A stretch of 64,000 bases of DNA from Acinetobacter sp. Ac_5812 (GTDB lineage: Bacteria > Pseudomonadota > Gammaproteobacteria > Pseudomonadales > Moraxellaceae), in assembly GCF_013072695.1 (NCBI RefSeq), contig NZ_LXUK01000022.1, positions 555,084 to 619,083 on the forward strand, written 5' to 3'. The translations under genes and the position numbers were made by a program. Of this stretch, positions 16,693 to 24,692 are shown piece after piece; positions within the stretch are counted from its first letter, which is position 1, and each line of letters starts with the position of its first letter. The notes beneath the pieces were generated by a model that saw nothing but the letters and a program-made list of their open reading frames with translations, searched no databases and was not told where the DNA came from.

Positions 16693-17418
16693 ATGTCATA
16701 TTCAAATGATAAACCACTCAACATTGTCGCGGTTTCAGGTGGTCTTAACAGCCCATCAAAAACTGAAAGTTTGATTCAAACGATTTTGGATGAATTAGCG
16801 CAAGCAATAGAAATAAATGTGAAGTTTGTAAAACTTAGTGAAATTGGTCCTTTATTGGGTGGTGCAATTTATCGGAGTCAGTTACCCAAACAAGTACAAG
16901 ATGATTTGGCTGCTATTGAAGCCGCTGATGCCTTAATCGTTGGTACGCCAGTTTATCGTGCTTCTTTTACGGGACTGTTTAAACATTTATTTGATTTTGT
17001 TGAGCAGACCGCTTTAGTGGATGTCCCGGTACTACTTGCAGCATCGGGTGGGAGTGATCGCCATGCTTTGGTACTCGAGCATCAACTTCGTCCTTTGTTT
17101 AGCTTTTTCCAAGCACAGACTTTACCTATAGGTGTTTATGCAACAGATCGAGACTTTACTCCTGAATATAGAGTCAAAAGTGAAGCATTGAATGACCGTA
17201 TCTTACTTGCTGTTGCTCGAGCTTTACCAATTTTGCAATGGGCACCAGCTAAAGGATTGCGTGAGCAAAAGGTTAAGGCGAAATCAGAAAAGGCCAATCA
17301 GGACTTAAGTATCAATAAACAAGTTGAACAAGACTCCATACTGCCATCTGTTGAAGTACCGGATTTAGATGTTGCTGAGGCAAGACTACATCATAAAAAG
17401 AGCACAGCAGTTTTATGA
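16693..17418 (+). CDS. NAD(P)H-dependent FMN reductase, MsuE/SsuE-like
   Basis: Supplies FMNH2 to the two-component monooxygenases. The ATG at 16693 (MSYSNDKPLNIVAVSGGLNSPSKT) follows an AAAGG ribosome-binding sequence; an upstream ATG at 16648 would read through a terminator hairpin. The flavodoxin-like phosphate loop (SGGLNSPSKTES), GTPVYRASFTGLFKHLFDFVE and AASGGSDRHALVLEHQLRPLFSFFQ match MsuE-type reductases. The core accounts for ~185 residues; an extra polar tail of roughly 50 residues (KSEKANQDLSINKQ...HHKKSTAVL) is unusual for the family. Confidence 0.87.
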   Translation: MSYSNDKPLNIVAVSGGLNSPSKTESLIQTILDELAQAIEINVKFVKLSEIGPLLGGAIYRSQLPKQVQDDLAAIEAADALIVGTPVYRASFTGLFKHLFDFVEQTALVDVPVLLAASGGSDRHALVLEHQLRPLFSFFQAQTLPIGVYATDRDFTPEYRVKSEALNDRILLAVARALPILQWAPAKGLREQKVKAKSEKANQDLSINKQVEQDSILPSVEVPDLDVAEARLHHKKSTAVL

Positions 17419-17453
17419 TTCATGATCGAGTTATTAAGACTTATAAAAATCTG

Positions 17454-17482
17454 ATTTCGGCATAACTTATATTATGTTACTT
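17454..17482 (+). other. Degenerate inverted dif-like site
   Basis: Reading rightward: a XerC-type arm ATTTCG(G)CATAA with one extra G, spacer CTTATA, then a XerD-type arm TTATGTTACTT. It lies in the opposite orientation to the dif at 17578 and pairs with it over about 25 bp with one bulge and two mismatches. Confidence 0.6.
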
Positions 17483-17490
17483 AGGATCCT

Positions 17491-17564
17491 CAGCAACGTG
17501 AATCTCTACGATCATAATTCACGTTGCTGGGCTGTGGCAACAAACAGTATTGTGTAGGCCACAG
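17491..17564. repeat. Two adjacent hairpins between the inverted dif-like sites
   Basis: CAGCAACGTGAAT (17491-17503) pairs perfectly with ATTCACGTTGCTG (17517-17529). CTGTGGC (17532-17538) pairs with GCCACAG (17558-17564). Neither is followed by a T-tract, so they are not obvious terminators. With the outer dif/dif-like stem they form a forked hairpin. Confidence 0.7.
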
Positions 17565-17577
17565 TCTTAGATATTTC

Positions 17578-17605
17578 ATTTAACATAATATACATTATGC
17601 GAAAT
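17578..17605 (-). other. dif: Chromosomal dif site (XerC/XerD recombination site)
   Basis: The 28 bp read on the plus strand as ATTTAACATAA (XerD arm), TATACA (central hexamer), TTATGCGAAAT (XerC arm). The XerD arm and hexamer are identical to E. coli dif as I recall it, and the XerC arm keeps TTATGCG. It lies in a 322-bp gene-free interval. This marks the site of chromosome dimer resolution and therefore the terminus region. Confidence 0.85.
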
Positions 17606-17740
17606 TATATAATTATCAATAATATGATTCTTAGCAACTACTATAATTACCATTTTCCTGCTATCCCAATCTCTGTTGACATACATTAGAAAGTTACACA
17701 CAATGCTATGCACTATATAAATATGCATATATCAATAACA

Positions 17741-18376
17741 ATGCCTTCGATTTATCAGTTAAAACCAGCATTTCAGAATTTACTTCGTCCATTTGTACAA
17801 TGGCTTTACTTTAAAAAGATTACAGCGAATCAAGTTACGCTTTTAGCAATGTTAATCTCTGTCGCTTTAGCAATCGCACTTTACAGCCTGCATCTTTACC
17901 AACAACCTTTAATCCTGTTTTTACTATTTCCTGTATGGATGTTGGTTCGTATGGGCTTTAATGCAATTGATGGCATGCTCGCACGTGAATTTAATCAACA
18001 ATCAAAAATTGGCGCATATTTAAATGAAATCTGTGATGTCATCTCCGATTCAGCGCTTTATCTGTGTTTTTTAGGCTTAGCTTTCATCAACCCATTCCTG
18101 TTGGGCTTAGTTGTCTTTCTAGCGATTCTGAGTGAATATGCTGGTGTTATGGCTCCATTAATTGGTCAGGAACGCCGTTATGATGGTCCCATGGGTAAGA
18201 GTGATCGTGCATTTTGGTTTAGTTTAATTGCGTTATGTGTCAGTTTTAGCCCTTATTTAATAGAAAATAATTACACAAATTCAATAACTTACTTCTGCAA
18301 TGGACTGCTTATTTTCATTGCAGCACTATTGGTTTTGACAATTTATAACCGTATTAAAAACAGTATTCTACTTTAA
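17741..18376 (+). CDS. CDP-alcohol phosphatidyltransferase family protein, YnbA-like
   Basis: Transfers a phosphatidyl group from CDP-diacylglycerol to an alcohol in the inner membrane. About six membrane spans are visible. The family motif appears as NAIDGMLAREFNQQSKIGAYLNEICDVISD: the DG..AR....G....D framework is present, but the outermost Asp and the Asp after GAYL are both Asn. Three in-frame ATGs exist (17708, 17723, 17741); 17741 gives the most typical N-terminus (MPSIYQLKPAFQNLLRPF), though the first cannot be excluded. It is the first gene of a six-gene lipid cluster, 10 bp before the next. Confidence 0.82.
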   Translation: MPSIYQLKPAFQNLLRPFVQWLYFKKITANQVTLLAMLISVALAIALYSLHLYQQPLILFLLFPVWMLVRMGFNAIDGMLAREFNQQSKIGAYLNEICDVISDSALYLCFLGLAFINPFLLGLVVFLAILSEYAGVMAPLIGQERRYDGPMGKSDRAFWFSLIALCVSFSPYLIENNYTNSITYFCNGLLIFIAALLVLTIYNRIKNSILL

Positions 18377-18386
18377 GGAAAATCAG

Positions 18387-20135
18387 ATGCAAAGCTCACA
18401 AAAACATGTATTTACCAGCCACGATGAGACTCAATTAGCCTATCAACATTGGCCAGCAACTACAGAAAAAGAGACAAAAAAAGCAATTATCTTATTCCAT
18501 CGTGGTCATGAACACTCTGGACGTATGGCACATTTGGTCAATGAGCTTAACCTACCAGAATTTGATTTTTTTGCATGGGATGCTCGTGGACATGGAGATT
18601 CACCAGGTTTACGTGGTGATGCGCCAAGTTTCTCTGCATGTGTGAAAGATATTCAATATTTTGTGCAACATATTGAATCCACCTATAACATCCTATCAAC
18701 TAATATCGCCGTCATTGGTCAAAGTGTTGGCGCTGTTTTAGCAGCCACATGGGTCCATGATTATGCACCAAAAATCAGAGCCTTATGCTTAGCTTCACCC
18801 GCATTTGATATTAAATTGTATGTACCTTTTGCAAAAACAGGTTTAACTGTTTTAAGCAAACTCAAAGGTAATTTCTTTATTACCAGTTATGTAAAAGCCA
18901 ATATGCTGACGCATGATGTTGAGCGTGCAAAAACCTATGATACAGACCCACAAATTGCCAAAGCCATTTCTGTACGAATGCTTTTGGGCTTATATGCAGC
19001 ATCTGAACGTATCGTTAATGATGCACAAAATATCTTTGTTCCTACTCAAGTTTTATGTTCTGGGTCGGACTTTGTGGTGTTCCGAAAACCACAACAGCAG
19101 TTTTATGCAAAACTTCCTCATCCACGAAAAGAGTTCCATGTACTAGATGGTTTCTATCACGATACTTTAGGTGAAAAAGACCGCCATATTGCAATAGAGA
19201 AAATTCGTCGTTTTATATTACAAAGCTTTGCTGAGGATTATCAGGCGCCTGATGTACTGAATGCTGATAAAATTGGTTCAAGCTGCGCGACAGCTGAACA
19301 ACTGAGTAGCCCACTTCCCGCTTCTTCCATCAAAAATCTATTCTGGAATTTAACCAAACGTCATTTAAAGCTCGGTAGTAAATTCTCCCATGGCTTAAAA
19401 ATTGGTGAAGATACAGGTTATGACTCAGGTAGCACTTTAGATTTTGTTTATCGAAATCAAGGTGAAAGTAAAAATATTCTTGGCAATATTATCGATCAGC
19501 AATACTTAAATGCGATTGGTTGGCGTGGCATCCGCGTACGTAAACAGCATATCGAGCAGTTATTGGCGAAATATGCACAAGTTCTAAATAAGCAACGTAA
19601 GGACATTCGCATCCTAGATATTGCAGCGGGTCATGGTCGCTATATTTTAGATGCTGTGAGCCAATTGCCAACTCCACCAAAATCAGTGTTACTTAGAGAT
19701 TATAGTGAATTAAATGTTGAGTCTGGTTCTGCATTAATCCAAGAACGAAAACTGGACAATATCGCCCAATTTGAACTCGGTGATGCCTTTGACACGGCGT
19801 CATTGGCCAAAGTGAAACCAAAGCCAAATTTGGTCATTGTGTCTGGGCTTTATGAGCTGTTTAGTGATAATGACTTATTAAGACAATCACTTTCAGGTAT
19901 TCATCAAGCCATGTTGCAAGGTGGTTTTCTGATTTACACAGGACAAATTTGGCACCCGCAACAAGAGTTTATTGCACGTGCTTTAACTTCACACCGTCAA
20001 GGTGATGCTTGGGTGATGCGCTTACGCTCACAAGCCGAAATGGATGCACTGGTTGAACAAGCTGGCTTTAAAAAAGTGGATCAATGCATTGATGAATTTG
20101 GAATTTTTACGGTTTCTGTTGCTCAAAAAATTTAA
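18387..20135 (+). CDS. Bifunctional alpha/beta-hydrolase / SAM-dependent methyltransferase, YnbC-like
   Basis: A 582-residue two-domain fusion. Residues ~1-275 are a monoacylglycerol-lipase-like hydrolase: oxyanion segment HRGHEHSGR, WDARGHGDSPG, nucleophile elbow GQSVGA (Ser 113), acid in CSGSDFVVF and His in GFYHDTLGE. Residues ~310-580 are a class I methyltransferase with SAM motif ILDIAAGHGRYILDA, and ends DEFGIFTVSVAQKI. The fusion and the neighbours match the E. coli ynbABCD set. A role in modifying or remodelling phospholipids is inferred, and no substrate is established. An AAGGAAAA ribosome-binding sequence precedes the ATG. Confidence 0.85.
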   Translation: MQSSQKHVFTSHDETQLAYQHWPATTEKETKKAIILFHRGHEHSGRMAHLVNELNLPEFDFFAWDARGHGDSPGLRGDAPSFSACVKDIQYFVQHIESTYNILSTNIAVIGQSVGAVLAATWVHDYAPKIRALCLASPAFDIKLYVPFAKTGLTVLSKLKGNFFITSYVKANMLTHDVERAKTYDTDPQIAKAISVRMLLGLYAASERIVNDAQNIFVPTQVLCSGSDFVVFRKPQQQFYAKLPHPRKEFHVLDGFYHDTLGEKDRHIAIEKIRRFILQSFAEDYQAPDVLNADKIGSSCATAEQLSSPLPASSIKNLFWNLTKRHLKLGSKFSHGLKIGEDTGYDSGSTLDFVYRNQGESKNILGNIIDQQYLNAIGWRGIRVRKQHIEQLLAKYAQVLNKQRKDIRILDIAAGHGRYILDAVSQLPTPPKSVLLRDYSELNVESGSALIQERKLDNIAQFELGDAFDTASLAKVKPKPNLVIVSGLYELFSDNDLLRQSLSGIHQAMLQGGFLIYTGQIWHPQQEFIARALTSHRQGDAWVMRLRSQAEMDALVEQAGFKKVDQCIDEFGIFTVSVAQKI

Positions 20136-20148
20136 ATAAAGACCTTTT

Positions 20149-21516
20149 ATGCAAAATAATATCTTATATCGTCAACCAGGTACATGGAAATGGGGGCTAC
20201 TTTGTTTAGTCTTTTTAGCCCCTTTTTTCTTTTTAACCTATGGTTTTGCAAATCAGTACGCCTCGAGTTTAGCTCATGTTCCAAGTATCGTTTTCGCTTG
20301 GGAACATCACATTCCACTTTGGGCATGGACTATTGTACCTTATTGGTCGATTGATCTTTTCTATGGTTTATCATTGCTATTATGTTGGAATAAATTTGAA
20401 TTAAAACAACATTCACTTAGGCTATTTTTTGCCCAACTTATTTCCATCAGCTGCTTTATCATCTATCCGCTCAAGTTTAGTTTTCAACGAGCCGAGTTAG
20501 ATGGGTTCTTTGGACTCTGGTTTGATGTGCTCATGGGTTTTGATAAACCCTTTAACCAAGCACCCTCCTTACATATCGTGCTTTTGGTGATTTTGTGGGA
20601 TTTTTATCGTCGACACATCAAGCCAAGCTACCGTTGGTTGGTTCATGTTTGGTCATTCCTGATCGGACTCTCTGTTTTAACCACATGGCAGCATCATTTT
20701 ATTGATATTCCATTGGGGCTATTGGTTGGTGCACTATGTTTATGGCTATTTCCACTCACGGTTAAAGCACCTTATCAAAAAAATGGCTTGCAGCGATTGA
20801 CGAGCAAACATTTAAAATTAGGGTGTTTCTATCTGATTGGAGCCTTAGTTTGTACATCGCCTGCATTTTTATTTAAAGGCGCATGGCTATGGATGTTATA
20901 TCCAGCAATCAGTCTTTTCTTAGTCGCTTTAGCATACTTTTTGGTTAGACCTCATTTTTTCCAAAAGCAAGAAAATGGCCGAATGACGGTTGCTGCGTAC
21001 TTACTTTTTGCCCCATATTTTCTAGTGGCATGGCTAAATAGCCGTGTTTGGACCTATCAACATCCTGAGGATTCATTGATTCTACAGTTAAACGGTGTTG
21101 AGCTTTATCTAGGTCGTATTCCAGCAACAATCCATTCTCAGCAATATCATGCTGTATTTGATTGTTGTGCCGAATTGCCTGCAAACAATGTTCATCATTA
21201 TGAAAAATACAGTACGCTTGATCTAATTCCAATCCAAAGCGCACAATTATTAGAAGCATCAAAAAAGTTTGATCACTTTATTCAGCCTTTAATACAAGCA
21301 AATGAACCACAACAAGTATTGATTTTTTGCGCACTTGGCTATTCACGCAGTTGTAGTGTATTGATTGCATGGCTATTACAACAAGGCTATGTGAATACCT
21401 CAGAGGAAGCTGTTAGCTTAATTCAAAAGTCACGTCCTTGGATCGTTTTGAGTGAGACACATATTGCTGAAATTAAACGTTTCCAACTGCTGCTCACTCA
21501 GGAGAAGCAACTATGA
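20149..21516 (+). CDS. PAP2-like and dual-specificity phosphatase fusion, YnbD-like
   Basis: A 455-residue membrane protein with about 8-10 spans. The N-terminal half is a PAP2-type lipid phosphatase: APSLHIVLLVILW corresponds to the PSGH motif and TTWQHHFIDIPLGLLVGA to the final His motif. The C-terminal ~130 residues form a cytoplasmic dual-specificity phosphatase with the signature FCALGYSRSCSVL (CxxGxxR; Cys-Ala-Leu-Gly-Tyr-Ser-Arg). A lipid phosphatase acting after a phosphatidylglycerophosphate-like intermediate would fit the cluster, but this is inference. Its stop overlaps the start of the next gene (ATGA). Confidence 0.85.
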   Translation: MQNNILYRQPGTWKWGLLCLVFLAPFFFLTYGFANQYASSLAHVPSIVFAWEHHIPLWAWTIVPYWSIDLFYGLSLLLCWNKFELKQHSLRLFFAQLISISCFIIYPLKFSFQRAELDGFFGLWFDVLMGFDKPFNQAPSLHIVLLVILWDFYRRHIKPSYRWLVHVWSFLIGLSVLTTWQHHFIDIPLGLLVGALCLWLFPLTVKAPYQKNGLQRLTSKHLKLGCFYLIGALVCTSPAFLFKGAWLWMLYPAISLFLVALAYFLVRPHFFQKQENGRMTVAAYLLFAPYFLVAWLNSRVWTYQHPEDSLILQLNGVELYLGRIPATIHSQQYHAVFDCCAELPANNVHHYEKYSTLDLIPIQSAQLLEASKKFDHFIQPLIQANEPQQVLIFCALGYSRSCSVLIAWLLQQGYVNTSEEAVSLIQKSRPWIVLSETHIAEIKRFQLLLTQEKQL

Positions 21517-21935
21517 AAATGAATTTTGTCGTGGTTAGCCAATTGCTCAAGCAAACTCAGAGTATTTTAAAGTCCGGCTATTTGGTCTTTGTTTTGTCAG
21601 TTGTGAGCCTATTTTTATTTTCAAGCATACCAATCTTGATTCCACTTTTACTCGTAAGTGGACTATTGGCGATTCATCATTACTTATTTATTCGAATTGA
21701 GTTTGATCGTGGTCTGTTACAGCATATGGTTGACCAGCCTGAGGACGTAGAAAGTTTTACTCAGCAATTGGATCAATCATTGTTAAATTTAAAATTGATT
21801 CCATCCAATAAAACAGATCGCGATTGGCCGGAACGCTTTAAAGGCTGCTTAAGACTCTTAAAAATACAGATCTTCATTGTCTTAATACAGTATTCTGTAT
21901 TTATTATACTTTTTTATAAACTAGCACATAGATGA
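21513..21935 (+). CDS. Hypothetical membrane protein in the lipid cluster
   Basis: 140 residues, not recognised. Two closely spaced hydrophobic segments (~24-58: SGYLVFVLSVVSLFLFSSIPILIPLLLVSGLLAI) precede a polar stretch rich in Asp/Gln (~62-105), and a third hydrophobic segment closes the protein (KIQIFIVLIQYSVFIILFYKLAHR). It overlaps the phosphatase gene by four bases and ends 7 bp before the acyltransferase, so it is a true member of the operon. It has no counterpart in the four-gene E. coli ynb set as I know it. Confidence 0.75.
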   Translation: MKMNFVVVSQLLKQTQSILKSGYLVFVLSVVSLFLFSSIPILIPLLLVSGLLAIHHYLFIRIEFDRGLLQHMVDQPEDVESFTQQLDQSLLNLKLIPSNKTDRDWPERFKGCLRLLKIQIFIVLIQYSVFIILFYKLAHR

Positions 21936-21942
21936 AGGTTGA

Positions 21943-22593
21943 ATGAAAAAAAATATAATCACGCAATCAGTTGCTCGTTTTATCGCATTTCTCACCCGTC
22001 GTGGCGCACGGTTATTAACGGGTGCAAGAAGTTTATGGGTCGGCTGTGAACCAGAACTTAAGCAGCGTATCTACTATGCCAACCATAATAGTCATATCGA
22101 TTTCATTTTATTATGGTCTTCCTTACCCATTCATATACGCAGACAAACTCGCCCAATCGCAGCGTCTGATTATTGGCTGAAAGATGGATTTAGACGTTTT
22201 TTGATCCAAGACACCTTTTCGGGTGTCACCATTCAACGCAATCGTAGCGATCAACAAGATCCCTTACAACCGGTTAAAGATGTTTTAGCGGAAGGCTATT
22301 CCATTATTTTCTTCCCTGAAGGAACCCGTAACTTAAATGATGATGTTGAACTCCTTGAGTTCAAAAGTGGACTGTTTCATCTCAGTCAACAATTCCCCGA
22401 TGTTGAGGTTATTCCCGTTTGGATTTCTAACTTAAAACGGGTGATGCCCAAAGGTGCTTTCATCCCACTGCCTTTACTTTCTACTGTTATTTTTGGTGAA
22501 CCTTTAGTCCTCAATCAATTCGCAGATAAGGAACAGTTTTTACAACATGCTCAGCAGCAATTATTAAAATTAAAAGAGGCTGAGAATCAATGA
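21943..22593 (+). CDS. Lysophospholipid / 1-acyl-glycerol-3-phosphate acyltransferase (PlsC family)
   Basis: Acylates a lysophospholipid or glycerol-phosphate acceptor. In 216 residues the catalytic block I is NHNSHIDFILLW (H-x4-D), block III is FFPEGTRNLNDD, and GVTIQRNRSD supplies the middle block. The N-terminus is basic, without a clear long membrane anchor. The last codons overlap the following CdsA-like gene (ATGA). It is an addition to the ynb-like set, giving the cluster both acylation and CDP-activation steps. Confidence 0.88.
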   Translation: MKKNIITQSVARFIAFLTRRGARLLTGARSLWVGCEPELKQRIYYANHNSHIDFILLWSSLPIHIRRQTRPIAASDYWLKDGFRRFLIQDTFSGVTIQRNRSDQQDPLQPVKDVLAEGYSIIFFPEGTRNLNDDVELLEFKSGLFHLSQQFPDVEVIPVWISNLKRVMPKGAFIPLPLLSTVIFGEPLVLNQFADKEQFLQHAQQQLLKLKEAENQ

Positions 22594-23534
22594 GTTTAGA
22601 CAACTTACAACAAACCTATCTATTGTTTGGCATCTTTGCAGTCATTTTGATTATCGCCTCAACCATTGGCTTTATCCTCAAACAAAAAGCAGGTACTGCC
22701 CCTTCTCCTGTTATTGATAATTTGAATGCGCGTATCAATGCGTGGTGGATCATGCTGATAGTCTTGGCAGCAGCCATTCTATTGGGAAAAACTGCTTTTA
22801 TTGTGCTATTCGGTCTTATTTCGTTTTTTGCACTACGCGAATTTATTAGTTTATTACCAACACGTCGTGGCGACTATCTGCCTTTGCTGATCGCGTTCTA
22901 CTTTGTTATTCCCTATCAATATTATTTGGTCTATACCAACTGGTATGGGTTATTTTCAATTTTCATTCCACTCTATGTATTCTTATTGATTCCAATTGCC
23001 AGTTTAAAGCTGGAAGATACCACACACTTTTTGGAACGCAGTGCCAAAATTCAATGGGGTTTGATGGTCAGTGTATTCTGTATCTCTCATGTTCCTGCTC
23101 TGTTAAATCTGGATTTACCCCAATTTAAAGGGGAAAAAATTTGGCTGGCGATTTGGCTAATTATGGTGGTACAAGCCTCAGATGTCCTGCAATATGTATG
23201 TGGCAAACTCTTTGGAAAACATAAAGTTGCCCCAACACTTTCTCCATCAAAAACTGTAGAAGGCTTAATTGGCGGCATTGTTCTCGCAACCGCACTCGGT
23301 GTATTGATGTCATCACTCACCCCATTCAATTATTGGCAAGCCACACTGACTGGATTGATTGTGTGTATTTTTGGTTTCTTTGGTGGTTTGGTTATGTCTG
23401 CCATCAAACGCGATCGTGGTGTGAAAGATTGGGGACAGCTTATTCAAGGTCACGGCGGTATGTTAGATCGTATCGACTCTATCTGTTTCTCTGCACCGAT
23501 TTTTTTCCATATCCTTCGCTATTGGTGGAGCTGA
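22590..23534 (+). CDS. Phosphatidate cytidylyltransferase, CdsA family (YnbB-like)
   Basis: Makes CDP-diacylglycerol from phosphatidate and CTP. In 314 residues about eight membrane spans are visible, and the C-terminal CdsA signature is SAIKRDRGVKDWGQLIQGHGGMLDRIDS. The Lys-Asp, HGG and D-R-x-D elements are intact; the position before GHGG is Gln rather than Pro/Gly. As the last gene of the cluster it would feed the CDP-alcohol phosphatidyltransferase at its beginning. It ends 4 bp before a convergent AraC-family gene, with no room for a separate terminator. Confidence 0.87.
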   Translation: MSLDNLQQTYLLFGIFAVILIIASTIGFILKQKAGTAPSPVIDNLNARINAWWIMLIVLAAAILLGKTAFIVLFGLISFFALREFISLLPTRRGDYLPLLIAFYFVIPYQYYLVYTNWYGLFSIFIPLYVFLLIPIASLKLEDTTHFLERSAKIQWGLMVSVFCISHVPALLNLDLPQFKGEKIWLAIWLIMVVQASDVLQYVCGKLFGKHKVAPTLSPSKTVEGLIGGIVLATALGVLMSSLTPFNYWQATLTGLIVCIFGFFGGLVMSAIKRDRGVKDWGQLIQGHGGMLDRIDSICFSAPIFFHILRYWWS

Positions 23535-23537
23535 TCC

Positions 23538-24563
23538 TTAAAACGAAGAATGGCCAATGCTGACTTGTCGATAGAACTTCGGTGTCACATTGGTCCATTT
23601 CTTAAATGCCCGTGAAAAATGCGAAATATCAGCATAGCCCAAACGTTCCGCAATTTGCTCAATCGAAAGCTTGGGTTGTTTTAATAACTGCTCCGCCTGA
23701 TTCCTACGTACTTCGGCCACAAGGCTCTGGAACGACGTTTGATTATTGCTTAACTGTCGCTGTAGGGTCCGCTCTGAAAGATGGAGTTTTTCCGCGACTT
23801 GTTTCAGCGATAAGAAGCCATCATCTTCATCATATAGCAAGGTTTTGACTTGTGAATCCAAGCGATTTTTTTGATCCCTTTTCAGCGCAAGCTTATCAGC
23901 ATCTTGCTCACATTGTTGTTTGCTTAAGCGTGCCAGTAACGCATCTGCGGTCTTTAACGGGAGTGATAACGATGCCTTATGGAAGCTTAAACAATCTTTT
24001 TCACACTCGAAACTGATATTTGAATGATTGAATTTTTGTGTGTTTTTATAAAAATCTGGTTTGTCCTGTTGAAACTTAAAGTGGATTCCAAGTTTATTTT
24101 GGGCTAAGTTTTCCAAAATTTGTGAAAAACCCAAGATCAAGAACATCATTCCATGTCGATTCAACTTAAATTTTTGAGAAGGTTGGTTGAAATACAAATA
24201 AGCCAAGTCACCTTCAATCTTTAATTTGGGTTTAAACACAGAACAATGTAAGCCAATAAACTGCTCTAGAATCTTGATTGCATCCCCTAGAGTTTCAGAG
24301 GCAGTCGCGGCAATGCCAACATGACCATAACAAGAGATTCGCATTTCCTCCGCAAGATAGAGGCTAATCGCAGGTTCATGTGTCAATAATGCTGCTTTAT
24401 CCAATAGATGATTGAAGATATCGAAATCTACATACCAAAACGGCGCACTTAAAGTTTGTGCTGAAATCCCTGTTCCAGACAAAAGCTGTTCAGAAGACAC
24501 ATTCCATTTTTGTATGACTTCAACCAATAAATTGACGTAAGTACCGGGTAATTCTGGATTCAT
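23538..24563 (-). CDS. AraC family transcriptional regulator
   Basis: 341 residues. The N-terminal ~200 residues are an effector-binding domain of the type found in OruR/ArgR-like AraC proteins (PELPGTYVNLLVEVIQKWNVS...LLSGTGIS). The C-terminal region has two helix-turn-helix motifs (SLKQVAEKLHLSERTLQRQLSNNQTSFQSLV and SIEQIAERLGYADISHFSRAFKKWTNVTPKFYRQ). It is divergent from a flavodoxin-fold quinone reductase 129 bp away, which is its most likely target. Confidence 0.9.
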   Translation of the reverse strand: MNPELPGTYVNLLVEVIQKWNVSSEQLLSGTGISAQTLSAPFWYVDFDIFNHLLDKAALLTHEPAISLYLAEEMRISCYGHVGIAATASETLGDAIKILEQFIGLHCSVFKPKLKIEGDLAYLYFNQPSQKFKLNRHGMMFLILGFSQILENLAQNKLGIHFKFQQDKPDFYKNTQKFNHSNISFECEKDCLSFHKASLSLPLKTADALLARLSKQQCEQDADKLALKRDQKNRLDSQVKTLLYDEDDGFLSLKQVAEKLHLSERTLQRQLSNNQTSFQSLVAEVRRNQAEQLLKQPKLSIEQIAERLGYADISHFSRAFKKWTNVTPKFYRQVSIGHSSF

Positions 24564-24692
24564 GTGATCTCCATGAGACAGCGGAAATTTGGCGTGAAAT
24601 GGTAAATATTGGCGGTTAATGAACTATGACAGCTTTCTTACTTTAAGCATAGTAGCCCTATCTAGAAACTCAGATTTTAAACTGGTGAAATC

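Noticed and set aside
17491..17529. The 13-bp hairpin as terminator of the FMN reductase gene
   Set aside because: No T-tract follows on either strand, and the hairpin belongs to the larger dif/dif-like fold.
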